This document shows, in pieces, positions 1-7,223 of a stretch of DNA of 18,177 nt (positions are counted from its first letter, which is position 1; each line of letters opens with the position of its first letter). The stretch is from Chloroflexota bacterium (GTDB taxonomy: Bacteria > Chloroflexota > Limnocylindria > Limnocylindrales > CSP1-4), in contig JAJYGK010000108.1 in the NCBI GenBank assembly GCA_021790715.1, forward strand, positions 1-18,177. The letters run 5' to 3'. The position numbers and the translations under genes are program-made. The notes below the pieces were generated by a model. That model searched no databases. It was not told the origin of the DNA and saw nothing but the letters and a program-made list of their open reading frames with translations.

Positions 1-624
1 CGTCCGCGACGTGCGCCGGATGACCTCGTCCTCGAGGCCGTCGAGCACGTCGCCGAGGCGGTCGAAGACCGGGAAGTAGGCATCCACCAGCGCGTCGACG
101 AGCGCCCAGAGGACGTAGTCCGGGCCTTCGCGCAGGTAGGGCGCGATCCCCTCGCGCAGGTGATGGGCGGTGAGCGGATCCCACGCGGGGCCGTGGGCGG
201 TGACGAGGAACCGGCGACCGAGGACGAAATCGACCTCGGTGCGCCGCAGGGCGCCGTCCGCGTAGTCGAGGGCGAACATCACGAGATGCAGCGTCCCGTC
301 GACCTGCTCGACCTTGGCGCGCTGGTTCTGCTCGACGATGTCCTCGACGACGAGCGGGTGGAGCCCGAGCGCCGCCCCGATCTCCGACACCGTCTCGGCG
401 TCCTCGTGCCGGAGGTCGATCCACAGTCGGGCATCGGCCGCGGCCGATGCGGCCGCGATCGCGGCGGGGTCGTGCAGCTCGGAGGCCGACCCGCCACTCC
501 ACGCCCACGCGCGGACCGTGCCGTCCGCGCCGGCGGCTGCCCCGGCGTGCGCGCCCGCGCCAGCCGCCTCCGTCGTGCGGTCCGGTGGCCCGAGCGTGCC
601 GGACGCGGACCCGTCCCCCGTCAT
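1..624 (-). CDS. corA: CorA-family divalent metal transporter, N-terminal part (runs off window)
   Basis: The frame is open from an ATG at 624 to the window edge, giving 208 residues with no stop, so the protein is partial at its C-terminus. After an Ala/Gly-rich leader of about 40 residues comes the CorA cytoplasmic-domain pattern: LWIDLRHEDAETV, then GLHPLVVEDIVEQNQRAK, then a beta stretch (LHLVMFALDY) and the conserved YVLWALVDALVDAYFPVFDRL / LEDEV helix segment. In this family that domain forms the funnel of a pentameric Mg2+/Co2+ channel. The two membrane helices and the GMN selectivity motif would lie beyond base 1 and cannot be checked. The start overlaps the stop of the upstream MFS gene in an ATGA tetranucleotide (621-624), implying translational coupling. 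A ZntB-like or other CorA subfamily member is possible. Confidence 0.85.
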   Translation of the reverse strand, partial: MTGDGSASGTLGPPDRTTEAAGAGAHAGAAAGADGTVRAWAWSGGSASELHDPAAIAAASAAADARLWIDLRHEDAETVSEIGAALGLHPLVVEDIVEQNQRAKVEQVDGTLHLVMFALDYADGALRRTEVDFVLGRRFLVTAHGPAWDPLTAHHLREGIAPYLREGPDYVLWALVDALVDAYFPVFDRLGDVLDGLEDEVIRRTSRT

Positions 625-2273
625 CCCGTGCCTCCCGTCCCCTGCGGCGCCGGCATCGCCCGCTCCGCCCCCTCATCGTGCCACCCCCGGGTCGCGGGCG
701 GGGCCCCGGCGCGTGCGCGCATCGCGAGGGCGGGGACGATCGCGAGCGCGGTGACCACCGCCGCGGCCAGGAACAGCCCGTCGAGGATCGCCGCCCCCTG
801 CCCGGCGGCCCAGCGCTCGAGCGCGTCCACGACGAGGCCGTCGGAGAGCGGCCGGCCCCGCAGCGCGGCGGGCAGCACCGCGTCCCGGTACGCCGGGTCC
901 TCCACCGCCCGCGTCAGCGCCTCGATCCTGCCCGACCCGAACGCCGTCAGCACGGCGAGGCCGACGGCCATGCCGAGCATCCGCGCGACGGTCACGGCCC
1001 CGGAGGCGACCCCGAACGCGGCTCGCCCGGACGCCTCGACGGCCACGATCGTGCGCGGCGAGACGCTCAGCCCGAACCCGAGCCCGAAGACGGCGAGCAT
1101 CGCCGCGAGATCGTCCAGGCCGGTGAAGCGCGTCGTGACGCCCAGGGCCAGCAGCGCGGCAGCGGAGACGGCGAGCCCGACCACGCTGACGGCGACCGCG
1201 CCGGCCCGACGCATCGCCACCCCGGACGCCAGCGCGCCGATCGCCATCGCGGCGGCCAGCGCGCCCAGCGCCACGCGCTCCTGGGCCGGACCGCCGTAGA
1301 GAACCCGGTCCACGAACACGGCAGCGCCGATCAGCGCGGTCGCGAGCGCATAGCCAGTCAGGCCGCTGACGGCGACCGCGCCGCCCAGCCGCCGGTCCAG
1401 GTACCGCCGCGGATCCAGCAGCGGATCGCGGACCCGACGCCCGACCAGGGCGGCGAGGACGATCGCCGCGAGCGACGCGACGGCGAGGACGGCCTGCCCG
1501 ACGGTCCCGCCCGGGGCGGCCGCGTCCCCGAGCCAGGTGAGCGCGAGCAGGGCGCCGGCGAGCCCCGCCGTGAACAGCGCGAGCGCCGGCACGCGCACCG
1601 GAGTCCGCGCGCGGGGCGCGTCCCACGTCTCCCCGGCCGCCCAGACGTAGACGAGCGCGACGAGCGCCGCGGGCACGTCCAGGTAGAAGGCCCAGCGCCA
1701 TGCCGGCATCGCCAGCGAGACGAACCACGCCGGGAACCCGCCAGCCTCCAGGGCCGGCCGGAGGTCTCCGATGCCGAGGACCGCCGCCCCGACGAACGGC
1801 CCGGTCGCCATGCCGAGGAACGTCAGCGCGCCCACGAGGCCGACGGCCCGCGACCGGCCGCTGCCCTCGAAGAGGTGGCTCGCCCCGGACGTCGCGAGCG
1901 GCACGAGCGCGCCGCCGCCGAGCCCCTCGAGGATCCGGGCCGCGATCAGCACCTCGAGCGTGGGCGCCGCGCCGGCCAGTCCGGACCCGGCGCCGAACAC
2001 GACGAGCGCCAGCATGAACGGCCGCACGATCCCGAAGCGATCGCCGAGGCGTCCGGCGAGCGGCATCGTCGCGACGTACGCGACGAGGTACCCGTTGATG
2101 ATCCAGGACGCCTCGCGCAGCCGGGTCCAGTCGGCCAGCGTCGTGATGACGCTCGGCAGCACGGTGGCGGTGACCATCAGCTCGAGGCCGGCCAGGAAGA
2201 CGCCCGCCCCGAGCGCCGCGAGCAGCGCCAGCCGCGCGAGCCGTCCCCGGAGGTCGGTCACCCTCCGTCCCAC
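621..2273 (-). CDS. MFS drug/solute exporter, DHA2-like (14 TM type)
   Basis: This is a 550-residue, strongly hydrophobic protein. The first helix region LAALGAGVFLAGLELMVTATVLP corresponds to the DHA2 'LDxTIVNVALP' segment, but with Glu31 where Asp is usual. The MFS motif A, GRLGDRFGIVRPF, lies at about 74-86, and helix-5-type GPFVGAAVLG follows near 157-166. The length and number of hydrophobic blocks fit the 14-helix DHA2 family of proton-driven exporters in the inner membrane. The substrate cannot be predicted. The GTG at 2273 overlaps the HD-domain gene by 16 bases; a second in-frame GTG at 2261 would instead form a GTGA 4-base overlap with that gene's stop. The stop overlaps the corA start. 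The tail (about 525-550) is a polar Ala/Pro/Gly segment after the last helix. Confidence 0.9.
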   Translation of the reverse strand: MGRRVTDLRGRLARLALLAALGAGVFLAGLELMVTATVLPSVITTLADWTRLREASWIINGYLVAYVATMPLAGRLGDRFGIVRPFMLALVVFGAGSGLAGAAPTLEVLIAARILEGLGGGALVPLATSGASHLFEGSGRSRAVGLVGALTFLGMATGPFVGAAVLGIGDLRPALEAGGFPAWFVSLAMPAWRWAFYLDVPAALVALVYVWAAGETWDAPRARTPVRVPALALFTAGLAGALLALTWLGDAAAPGGTVGQAVLAVASLAAIVLAALVGRRVRDPLLDPRRYLDRRLGGAVAVSGLTGYALATALIGAAVFVDRVLYGGPAQERVALGALAAAMAIGALASGVAMRRAGAVAVSVVGLAVSAAALLALGVTTRFTGLDDLAAMLAVFGLGFGLSVSPRTIVAVEASGRAAFGVASGAVTVARMLGMAVGLAVLTAFGSGRIEALTRAVEDPAYRDAVLPAALRGRPLSDGLVVDALERWAAGQGAAILDGLFLAAAVVTALAIVPALAMRARAGAPPATRGWHDEGAERAMPAPQGTGGTG

Positions 2274-2920
2274 TCCCGTGCGAACTCCTCGAGGAACGCG
2301 ACCATGACGGCGTGCCGGCGCTCGGCGAGACGGCGCCCGGTGGGCGTGCCCATGCGGTCGCGGAGCAGCAGCAGCTTCTCGGCGAAGTGGCTCGTGGTGC
2401 TCCCGCGCCTCGCCCGGTACTCGGCGCGCGTGGCGGCGGCGATGGGAACGTCGTCAGGGTCGTGCAGTGGGCGCCCGCTGGCGCCGCCGTAGGCGAACGC
2501 GCGCGCGATCCCGATGGCGCCCATCGCGTCGAGGCGGTCGGCGTCGCGGACGCAGCGGCCCTCCAGCCCGAGCGGGGGATCCGGCACGCCGGCGCCGCGG
2601 AACGAGACGCCCGCCACGATGTCGGCCACGCGCTCGACCAGGTCGCCGGGCGCGCCGAGCCGCGAGAGCCACGCCCGGGCGGCGGACGGTCCGGCCTCCG
2701 GATCGCCCGAGAACTTCTCGTCCTCCAGGTCGTGCAGGAGCGCCGCCAGCTCGACGACCAGGGGATCGGCGCCCTCCTCGGCCGCGATGCGCAGCGCCAC
2801 GCGACGCACGCGCGACGCGTGCCACCAGTCGTGCCCGGTGGCGTCGCCGCGCATCGCCTCCCTGACGTGCGCCTCCGTGGCCGCGACCAGCGAGGCGGGA
2901 CTCGGCGTGGGATCGCCCAT
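2258..2920 (-). CDS. HD-domain phosphohydrolase, YedJ-like
   Basis: The 220-residue protein is of usual length for the small YedJ/YpgQ-type HD family. Metal-binding HD-superfamily residues are visible: His34 in DWWHASRV, the His63-Asp64 pair in AALLHDLEDEKF, and Asp126/Asp128 in CVRDADRLDAMGAIGIARAFAYGG, a hallmark stretch of this subfamily. The C-terminus has the expected SHFAEKLLLLRDRM...ERRHAVMVAFLEEF pattern. Relatives hydrolyse nucleotides or phosphoesters using a bound divalent metal, but the substrate here is unknown. The ATG at 2920 has no Shine-Dalgarno; a TATCCT hexamer ends 7 bases upstream. It sits 39 bases after the deazaflavin-family gene and overlaps the MFS gene, so it is probably part of the same transcription unit. 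Confidence 0.88.
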   Translation of the reverse strand: MGDPTPSPASLVAATEAHVREAMRGDATGHDWWHASRVRRVALRIAAEEGADPLVVELAALLHDLEDEKFSGDPEAGPSAARAWLSRLGAPGDLVERVADIVAGVSFRGAGVPDPPLGLEGRCVRDADRLDAMGAIGIARAFAYGGASGRPLHDPDDVPIAAATRAEYRARRGSTTSHFAEKLLLLRDRMGTPTGRRLAERRHAVMVAFLEEFAREWDGG

Positions 2921-2927
2921 GGCCGTG

Positions 2928-2933
2928 AGGATA
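2928..2933 (-). promoter_or_regulatory. Possible -10 element for a leaderless transcript of the HD gene
   Basis: On the minus strand the hexamer TATCCT (TANNNT type) ends exactly 7 bases before the ATG at 2920, which would place the transcript start at or next to the A of the ATG. No purine-rich ribosome-binding site precedes that ATG. No convincing -35 box is present, and the upstream gene is only 39 bases away, so chance is a real alternative. Confidence 0.25.
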
Positions 2934-2959
2934 GGCGGCCCGCATCGCGCTGCGCGCCG

Positions 2960-3403
2960 TCAGGCCGGCGGCAGCCGCTCCAGGACGACGACGGGGATGA
3001 CCCGCGAGGTGCGCTGCTGGTAGTCCGTGAAGCTCGGGTGGACCTCGGCGTGGCGGGCATAGAGCCCGTCCCGCTCCGGCCCCGAGGCGACGTGCGCACG
3101 CGCCTGGAACGTCTCCCCGCCGACCTCCAGCGTGACCACCGGATGCGCGAGCAGGTTGAGGTACCAGGCCGGATGGGTCGGCGCCCCTCCCTTCGATGCG
3201 ACGATCACGTAGCGATCCCCGTCGCGGGTGTAGACGAGCGGGGCGAGCCGGCGCTCCCCGCTCCTGGCGCCGGTCGTCGTCAGCAGCAGCACGGGACGGC
3301 CTCTGAAGGGCCCGCTCGTCACCTCCCCGTCATGCGCCCGGAAGTCCCGGACGAGCGCTTCCGACATGGCGGCGAAGGCCGCGCGGGGATCCTCTCCGGT
3401 CAC
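2960..3403 (-). CDS. Deazaflavin (F420)-dependent nitroreductase-family protein (Ddn-like, DUF385)
   Basis: The 147-residue protein matches the small split-barrel Ddn/DUF385 family in length and pattern: FRGRPVLLLTTTGARSGERRLAPL with the TTG-x-R-SG phosphate-binding signature (about 43-49), then DGDRYVIVASKGGAPTHPAWYLNLLAHP with the G-G-x-x-x-HP-x-W-x-x-N-L motif (about 72-88). Family members bind the deazaflavin F420 (some heme or FMN) and reduce diverse substrates; the substrate here is unknown. The GTG at 3403 is chosen because GGGAGG (3410-3415) lies 6 bases upstream. The ATG at 3409 in the same frame abuts that GGGAGG directly and is less plausible. The gene follows the cupredoxin gene closely and precedes the HD gene, all in one direction. 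Confidence 0.88.
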   Translation of the reverse strand: MTGEDPRAAFAAMSEALVRDFRAHDGEVTSGPFRGRPVLLLTTTGARSGERRLAPLVYTRDGDRYVIVASKGGAPTHPAWYLNLLAHPVVTLEVGGETFQARAHVASGPERDGLYARHAEVHPSFTDYQQRTSRVIPVVVLERLPPA

Positions 3404-3409
3404 AGGCAT

Positions 3410-3415
3410 CCTCCC
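3410..3415 (-). promoter_or_regulatory. Ribosome binding site deciding the GTG start of the deazaflavin-family gene
   Basis: The minus strand reads GGGAGG ATGCCT GTG. The purine core has zero spacing to the ATG at 3409 but ideal 6-base spacing to the GTG at 3403, favouring the GTG. Confidence 0.55.
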
Positions 3416-3434
3416 GTCCGGCGCGCCGCCGGGT

Positions 3435-3773
3435 TCAGTGGACCACGATCGTGCCGTGCATGAAGGTGTGTATCTCGCAGTAGTACTCGTACGTCCCGGG
3501 CTTCGTGAACGTGAAGCTGAACGTGGCACCCTGCGAGAGGTTGCCGCTGCTGAACGCACCGTTGTCGGCGGTGACCGTGTGCGGCACCGGGTCCCGGTTC
3601 GTCCACGTGACGGTCGTGCCCACCGTGACGTTGAGCACCTGGGGAGTGTACTGGTAGTTCTGGATCACGACGCTCGCGCTGCCCGAGGTGGGAGCCGGTG
3701 TCGATGCGCTCCCGCACCCGGCGACCACGACGAGCGCGACGAGGGCGGGGACCAGGACGCGACGGACGTGCAC
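3435..3773 (-). CDS. Plastocyanin-like cupredoxin lipoprotein
   Basis: This 112-residue protein has a short signal (RRVLVPALVALVVVAGC) ending in a lipobox with Cys20, so it is probably a lipid-anchored extracytoplasmic protein. After a Ser/Thr/Pro linker comes a single cupredoxin domain: VVIQNYQYTPQVLNVTVGTTVTWTNRD. All four type 1 copper ligands can be seen: His65 in VPHTV, and Cys99, His102 and Met105 in YYCEIHTFMHG. Such proteins carry single electrons between redox partners; no oxidase or reductase partner is encoded in the window. The start is a GTG, chosen because AGGAGG lies 6 bases upstream and the lipoprotein signal begins right there; the open frame extends much further upstream without homology. 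The stop lies 31 bases before the GTG at 3403. Confidence 0.92.
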   Translation of the reverse strand: MHVRRVLVPALVALVVVAGCGSASTPAPTSGSASVVIQNYQYTPQVLNVTVGTTVTWTNRDPVPHTVTADNGAFSSGNLSQGATFSFTFTKPGTYEYYCEIHTFMHGTIVVH

Positions 3774-3779
3774 GGTGTG

Positions 3780-3785
3780 CCTCCT
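3780..3785 (-). promoter_or_regulatory. Strong Shine-Dalgarno fixing the GTG start of the cupredoxin
   Basis: The minus strand reads AGGAGG CACACC GTG. This is a consensus ribosome-binding site with 6-base spacing, and it settles a GTG start inside a far longer open frame. Confidence 0.75.
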
Positions 3786-3913
3786 CGGCGGAGCAGGCCC
3801 CGATCGTGCCCCGGCGGCCGTGCCGGACGTGACCCCGCGGGCGTCGCGGACACTGCAGCGCCCTGCCGAACGACGTGCCGGAGCTCGACCGCCGTTCATC
3901 GGGATCGGGCGGG

Positions 3914-3941
3914 ACCATGGTGCGGGCGGAACCATGGTGCG
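3914..3941. repeat. Two ACCATGGTGCG direct repeats, each with a perfect 8-base palindrome; operator candidate
   Basis: ACCATGGTGCG occurs at 3914-3924 and again at 3931-3941, a 17-base repeat distance. The core ACCATGGT is self-complementary. The pair lies 141 bases upstream of the cupredoxin start and 253 bases upstream of the SH3b protein start. Paired palindromes in a divergent intergenic region suggest a transcription-factor site, but no regulator is linked to it here. Confidence 0.4.
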
Positions 3942-4193
3942 CACGGCGCCTGCGTCGAATGCATGACGCAGACCGTGACCGATGGCGGTACCGTACGGGG
4001 GAGGACGCACTGGGCGACGTCCGCGCGAGGGAGCGAACCGAAGACGCCGCATGCGCAGGCGCGGGCACGCCACCCCACACCGGCCCCTCGCCCGTCTCCT
4101 GTCGCCGATCCGATCCCTGCGACCCCACTGCGCTGCGGTCCATCCCACCGCCGCCTCCCGTTGAGGGAGGTGTCCCGGTAGATCGGAGGGATC

Positions 4194-5450
4194 GTGCGAT
4201 CGATCGACCATGTGCGGCCCGCGATCATGGCGGGCGTCATCCTCCTGGTCGGGGCCGTCCTGCCGATCACCGTCCCGACCGCCAGGGCCGCGACGGCCAC
4301 GAAGGTCGTCGTCATCGGCGGCCCGGTTGATTCCCAGACCGCCAGCTTCGAGGCGACCGCGCGGATGGCTGCCGCCGTCGCCCGTGAGTACTCGAGCGAC
4401 GTCACGACCATCCTCTCCCCGAACGCGACGTGGCCGGTCGTCCGCAGCGCACTCCAGGGCGCGAACATCGTCGTCTACGTCGGCCACGGGAACGGCTTCC
4501 CCAGCCGGTACCTGTCGACTCTCCAGCCCGAATACGTGGACGGGCTCGGCCTGAACGCCTCGGCCGGGGCCGGCGACTACAACGTCGCCTACTACGGCGA
4601 GTCGTACCTCGCAGCCGACGTGCGGCTCGCACCCAACGCGGTCGTTCTGCTCAGCCGCCTCTGCTACGCGTCGGGCGACAGCGAGTGGGGCGCCGGCAGG
4701 CCGACCCTGGCCGTGGCGCGCGAGCGCGTCGACAACTACGCCGCCGGCTTCATCGCCGCCGGAGCGCGGGCGGTCATCGCGGACGGCACCGGCGACATCG
4801 GCTGGTACATCCGGGCCCTCTTCACGCGCCACACCACGATCGACGCGATCTTCCGCGCGGCCCCCGACGCCCACGGCAACTACGCGACCTTCGCGAGCGC
4901 CCGGTCGCACGGCTACACGGCGATCATGGATCCGGGCGGCGCGGCCCCCGACGGCGACGTGTACTACCGCTCGATGGTGTCGATCCCCACGCTCTCCTCC
5001 GACAGCGTGGTCGGGTCGGCCCGCGTGGCCAGCGCGATCCGCACGGCGACGCTCTCGGCCACCGCGACGGCGGCGCTCAACGTCCGGCTCGGACCCGCGG
5101 TCACCCGGGAGGCCGTCGCGACGGTCCCGGCAGGGACGCGGTTCACGGTGACCGGCGCGATCAGGGCCGACTCGACCGGTCGGACGTGGGCTCCGGTCCG
5201 GCTCGCCTCGGGCCGGGCAGGCTGGATCGCCTCCGCGTACGCGACGTTCTCGGGAGCGGCGCGCGCGACGGTGGCGGTCAACCTCCGGGCACGCCCGTCG
5301 CTGACCGGCGCGGTCCGGGCGACCGTCCCGGCGGGGGCGCGCTTCACCGTCCTGCGCAGCGTGGCGGACTCGCGGTCGCGCTCCTGGTTCTCCGTCCGCC
5401 TCGCCGACGGCGCGACCGGCTGGGTCGCCTCCTGGTTCAGCGTGCCCTGA
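4194..5450 (+). CDS. Secreted clan CD (caspase/CHAT-like) domain protein with two SH3b repeats
   Basis: The 418-residue protein has a signal peptide (hydrophobic IMAGVILLVGAVLPITV, likely cleavage after PTARA at about 32). Residues 36-260 form one domain with a strand plus His-Gly motif, NIVVYVGHGNG (His98), a strand plus Cys motif, NAVVLLSRLCYASG (Cys157), and then FIAAGARAVIADGTG (186-200). This order, His-Gly followed by Cys and then an 'F-x-x-AGA-x-x-V' helix, is that of clan CD cysteine peptidases and CHAT domains. Residues about 288-350 and 356-418 are two bacterial SH3 domains (LNVRLGP...WAPVRLASGRAGWIASAY; VNLRARP...WFSVRLADGATGWVASWF), which often bind cell-wall glycans or peptides. 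The GTG start is supported by GGAGG 4 bases upstream. Peptidase activity is inferred; a non-catalytic caspase-fold protein is the alternative. The stop lies 6 bases from the convergent neighbour's stop. Confidence 0.8.
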   Translation: MRSIDHVRPAIMAGVILLVGAVLPITVPTARAATATKVVVIGGPVDSQTASFEATARMAAAVAREYSSDVTTILSPNATWPVVRSALQGANIVVYVGHGNGFPSRYLSTLQPEYVDGLGLNASAGAGDYNVAYYGESYLAADVRLAPNAVVLLSRLCYASGDSEWGAGRPTLAVARERVDNYAAGFIAAGARAVIADGTGDIGWYIRALFTRHTTIDAIFRAAPDAHGNYATFASARSHGYTAIMDPGGAAPDGDVYYRSMVSIPTLSSDSVVGSARVASAIRTATLSATATAALNVRLGPAVTREAVATVPAGTRFTVTGAIRADSTGRTWAPVRLASGRAGWIASAYATFSGAARATVAVNLRARPSLTGAVRATVPAGARFTVLRSVADSRSRSWFSVRLADGATGWVASWFSVP

Positions 5451-5456
5451 CGCGGT

Positions 5457-7094
5457 TCAGGCGGGCGCGGAATCGAGTCGCTCGCGGACGAGCGACTCCG
5501 CGGCCGCTGCCGCGACGTCGTGACCCGTCACGGCGGACAGGAACGCCGCCGAGTCGAGCGCGTACGCGGTCGTCGGGGCCAGCGCGCGGACCGTGGCGGA
5601 GCGCGGCACCGCCCGCAGCAGGGCGATCTCGCCAACGCCGTCGCCCGGGCCGCACGTCCGCACCACGCGGCCACCGCGCACCACCTCGACCGCGCCGCCC
5701 GTCAGCGCCAGGTACCGGTCGCCGGGCTCGCCCTCCCGCATGAGCATCTCTCCCGGGTCGAAGGACGCGACCCTCGCCGCCCGCGCCAGGTCCTCGAGCA
5801 TCGCCAGCGGCATGGGGGCGAACAGCGGCACGCGCCGCAGGGCCGCGAGACGCTCCGCAGGGACCACGCCCGCCTCGCCCGAGCGCGACAGGCGCCTCCA
5901 CATGAGCGCGGCCACGATCGGCAGGACGGCGCCGGTGACGACGAGGGCGTCCCGGATGCCGAGGCTCGCGATGAGCGCGGGGGCGAGCAGGCCCCCGGCC
6001 GCGATGCCCAGTCCCACGACGCCCTCGAGCAGCCCGAGCACCCCCGCCCGCTGCGCAGAGGGAACGGCGCGCTGGAGCAGCGTGTACCCGGCGACGTCCA
6101 GCGCCGCATTGCTGAACCCGACGATCCCGAGGGCGACGACCGCGACGACCGCGACGGGGCTCACGGCCACGAACGCGATCGGCAGGCTCCACCACGCGAG
6201 CGCCATCGCGAACAGCGAGACGAGCCGCACCCCCGGATCTCGCCCCACGGCGAACAGCGCACCCGCGAACCCGCCCAGGCCGAGGGCGGCCCCCAGCCAT
6301 CCGACCCCGGCCTCGCCGAGCCCCAGGAGCCGGAACGAGATCACGACGATGAAGGTCGTCAGCAGCCCGCGAACGACCGTCTGGGCCCCGAAGCCGACGA
6401 TGACCAGCAGTGCCGCGGGCCGATCCCGGAGCGTCTCCGCCGCATCGAGGAGCGACGACCGCGTCCGGGCCCTCCGGATCTCGTGCCGCGTCGCGCCGGC
6501 CGCCGAGGCGAGCACCGTGCCGGCCAGGGCCACTGCGGCGGCGGCGCCGAGCGCCAGGGCCGGTCCGCCCGCCACGACGAGCACCCCTCCAACGGCCGGG
6601 CCCAGCAGCGTGACAAGCCCCTCGCCGAGGCTCGAGGCGACGTTCGCGGCGACGAGTTCCTCGGGGGTCTGCGCCGCCGCGGGGAGCAGCGCCGCGTTCA
6701 GCGGGCGCACCAGGGACCCGACGGCGGCACTGGCACCGCTGGCGAGCAGGACGAACCCGATCGGGAGCCCGAGCGCGACGCAGAGCGTCGCCGCCAGTCC
6801 GGCGACGAGTCGTCCGGCCTGCGCCGCGACGAGCAGCCGCTCCTCGCCGACCAGGCGGCCCAGCGGTCCCGCCTGGGACCCGACCGCCGCCGCGGGGAGC
6901 ATGCGCACCGCGCCGAGCAGCCCGAGCCCGACCGGGCCCATGGCCGCGTAGACGGCCACCAGGTACGCCACCATCGCGACCGCGGAGCTGGCGAACCGAC
7001 AGAAGAGGGCGAGCTCGAGCCGCAGGAGCGCCGGCCGGCTCGCCAGCGCGCGCGCAGCGTCCCCGGACGCCCGGAGGTTGTCGAGTTGGCTCAC
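5457..7094 (-). CDS. MFS transporter fused to a C-terminal cyclic-nucleotide-binding domain
   Basis: This 545-residue protein starts with an approximately 400-residue, 12-helix-like hydrophobic region (LALFCRFASSAVAMVAYLVAVYA onward; central loop RHEIRRARTRSSLLDAAETLRDRP, as in MFS_3/EntS-like transporters). A cytoplasmic CRP-type domain follows at about 415-530: VPLFAPMPLAMLEDLARAARV, FDPGEMLMREGEPGDRYLALTGGAVEVV, then GEIALLRAVPRSATV. That last stretch keeps the phosphate-binding-cassette Glu and Arg that contact cAMP/cGMP in canonical domains, so ligand binding is plausible. The transported solute is unknown. The open frame continues antisense to the next gene, but homology begins near the GTG at 7094, chosen as the start; its ribosome-binding site is weak. 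It is convergent with the SH3b gene and divergent from the deaminase, with 129 bases between the starts. Confidence 0.85.
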   Translation of the reverse strand: MSQLDNLRASGDAARALASRPALLRLELALFCRFASSAVAMVAYLVAVYAAMGPVGLGLLGAVRMLPAAAVGSQAGPLGRLVGEERLLVAAQAGRLVAGLAATLCVALGLPIGFVLLASGASAAVGSLVRPLNAALLPAAAQTPEELVAANVASSLGEGLVTLLGPAVGGVLVVAGGPALALGAAAAVALAGTVLASAAGATRHEIRRARTRSSLLDAAETLRDRPAALLVIVGFGAQTVVRGLLTTFIVVISFRLLGLGEAGVGWLGAALGLGGFAGALFAVGRDPGVRLVSLFAMALAWWSLPIAFVAVSPVAVVAVVALGIVGFSNAALDVAGYTLLQRAVPSAQRAGVLGLLEGVVGLGIAAGGLLAPALIASLGIRDALVVTGAVLPIVAALMWRRLSRSGEAGVVPAERLAALRRVPLFAPMPLAMLEDLARAARVASFDPGEMLMREGEPGDRYLALTGGAVEVVRGGRVVRTCGPGDGVGEIALLRAVPRSATVRALAPTTAYALDSAAFLSAVTGHDVAAAAAESLVRERLDSAPA

Positions 7095-7223
7095 GACGAT
7101 CGGCGACCCTGCGTCCCCGGCACTGGCGATGCGGTTCCATGCTGCGGTGGGTCCGCATCGTACCAGCCGGCCACGCGTTGCCCGGAGGACCGGACGGCGA
7201 CACGGAGGACTGGCCGGGGTGGC

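Larger units (their letters stand above)
3774..4193 (+). other. Divergent intergenic region between cupredoxin and SH3b protein genes
   Basis: These 420 bases separate two divergently transcribed genes, so promoters for both should lie here. The frames open across it give Arg/Pro-rich translations typical of GC-rich noise. The only clear structure is a pair of ACCATGGT palindromes at 3914 and 3931. I could not identify convincing -35/-10 pairs. A GGAGG at 4185-4189 serves the plus-strand GTG at 4194. Confidence 0.5.

Noticed and set aside
447..2492. Long plus-strand open frame antisense to the MFS and HD genes
   Set aside because: Translation is Arg/Gly/Pro/Asp-rich without any recognisable motif; it is a high-GC shadow of well-supported minus-strand genes.
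3774..4910. Upstream extension of the cupredoxin reading frame
   Set aside because: It runs across the intergenic region and antisense to the SH3b gene with no homology; the consensus ribosome-binding site at 3780-3785 and the lipoprotein signal fix the start at 3773.
5520..7223. Upstream extension of the deaminase frame on the plus strand
   Set aside because: It lies antisense to the MFS fusion gene and is Arg/Asp/Gly-rich shadow sequence; ADA homology starts after 7224.
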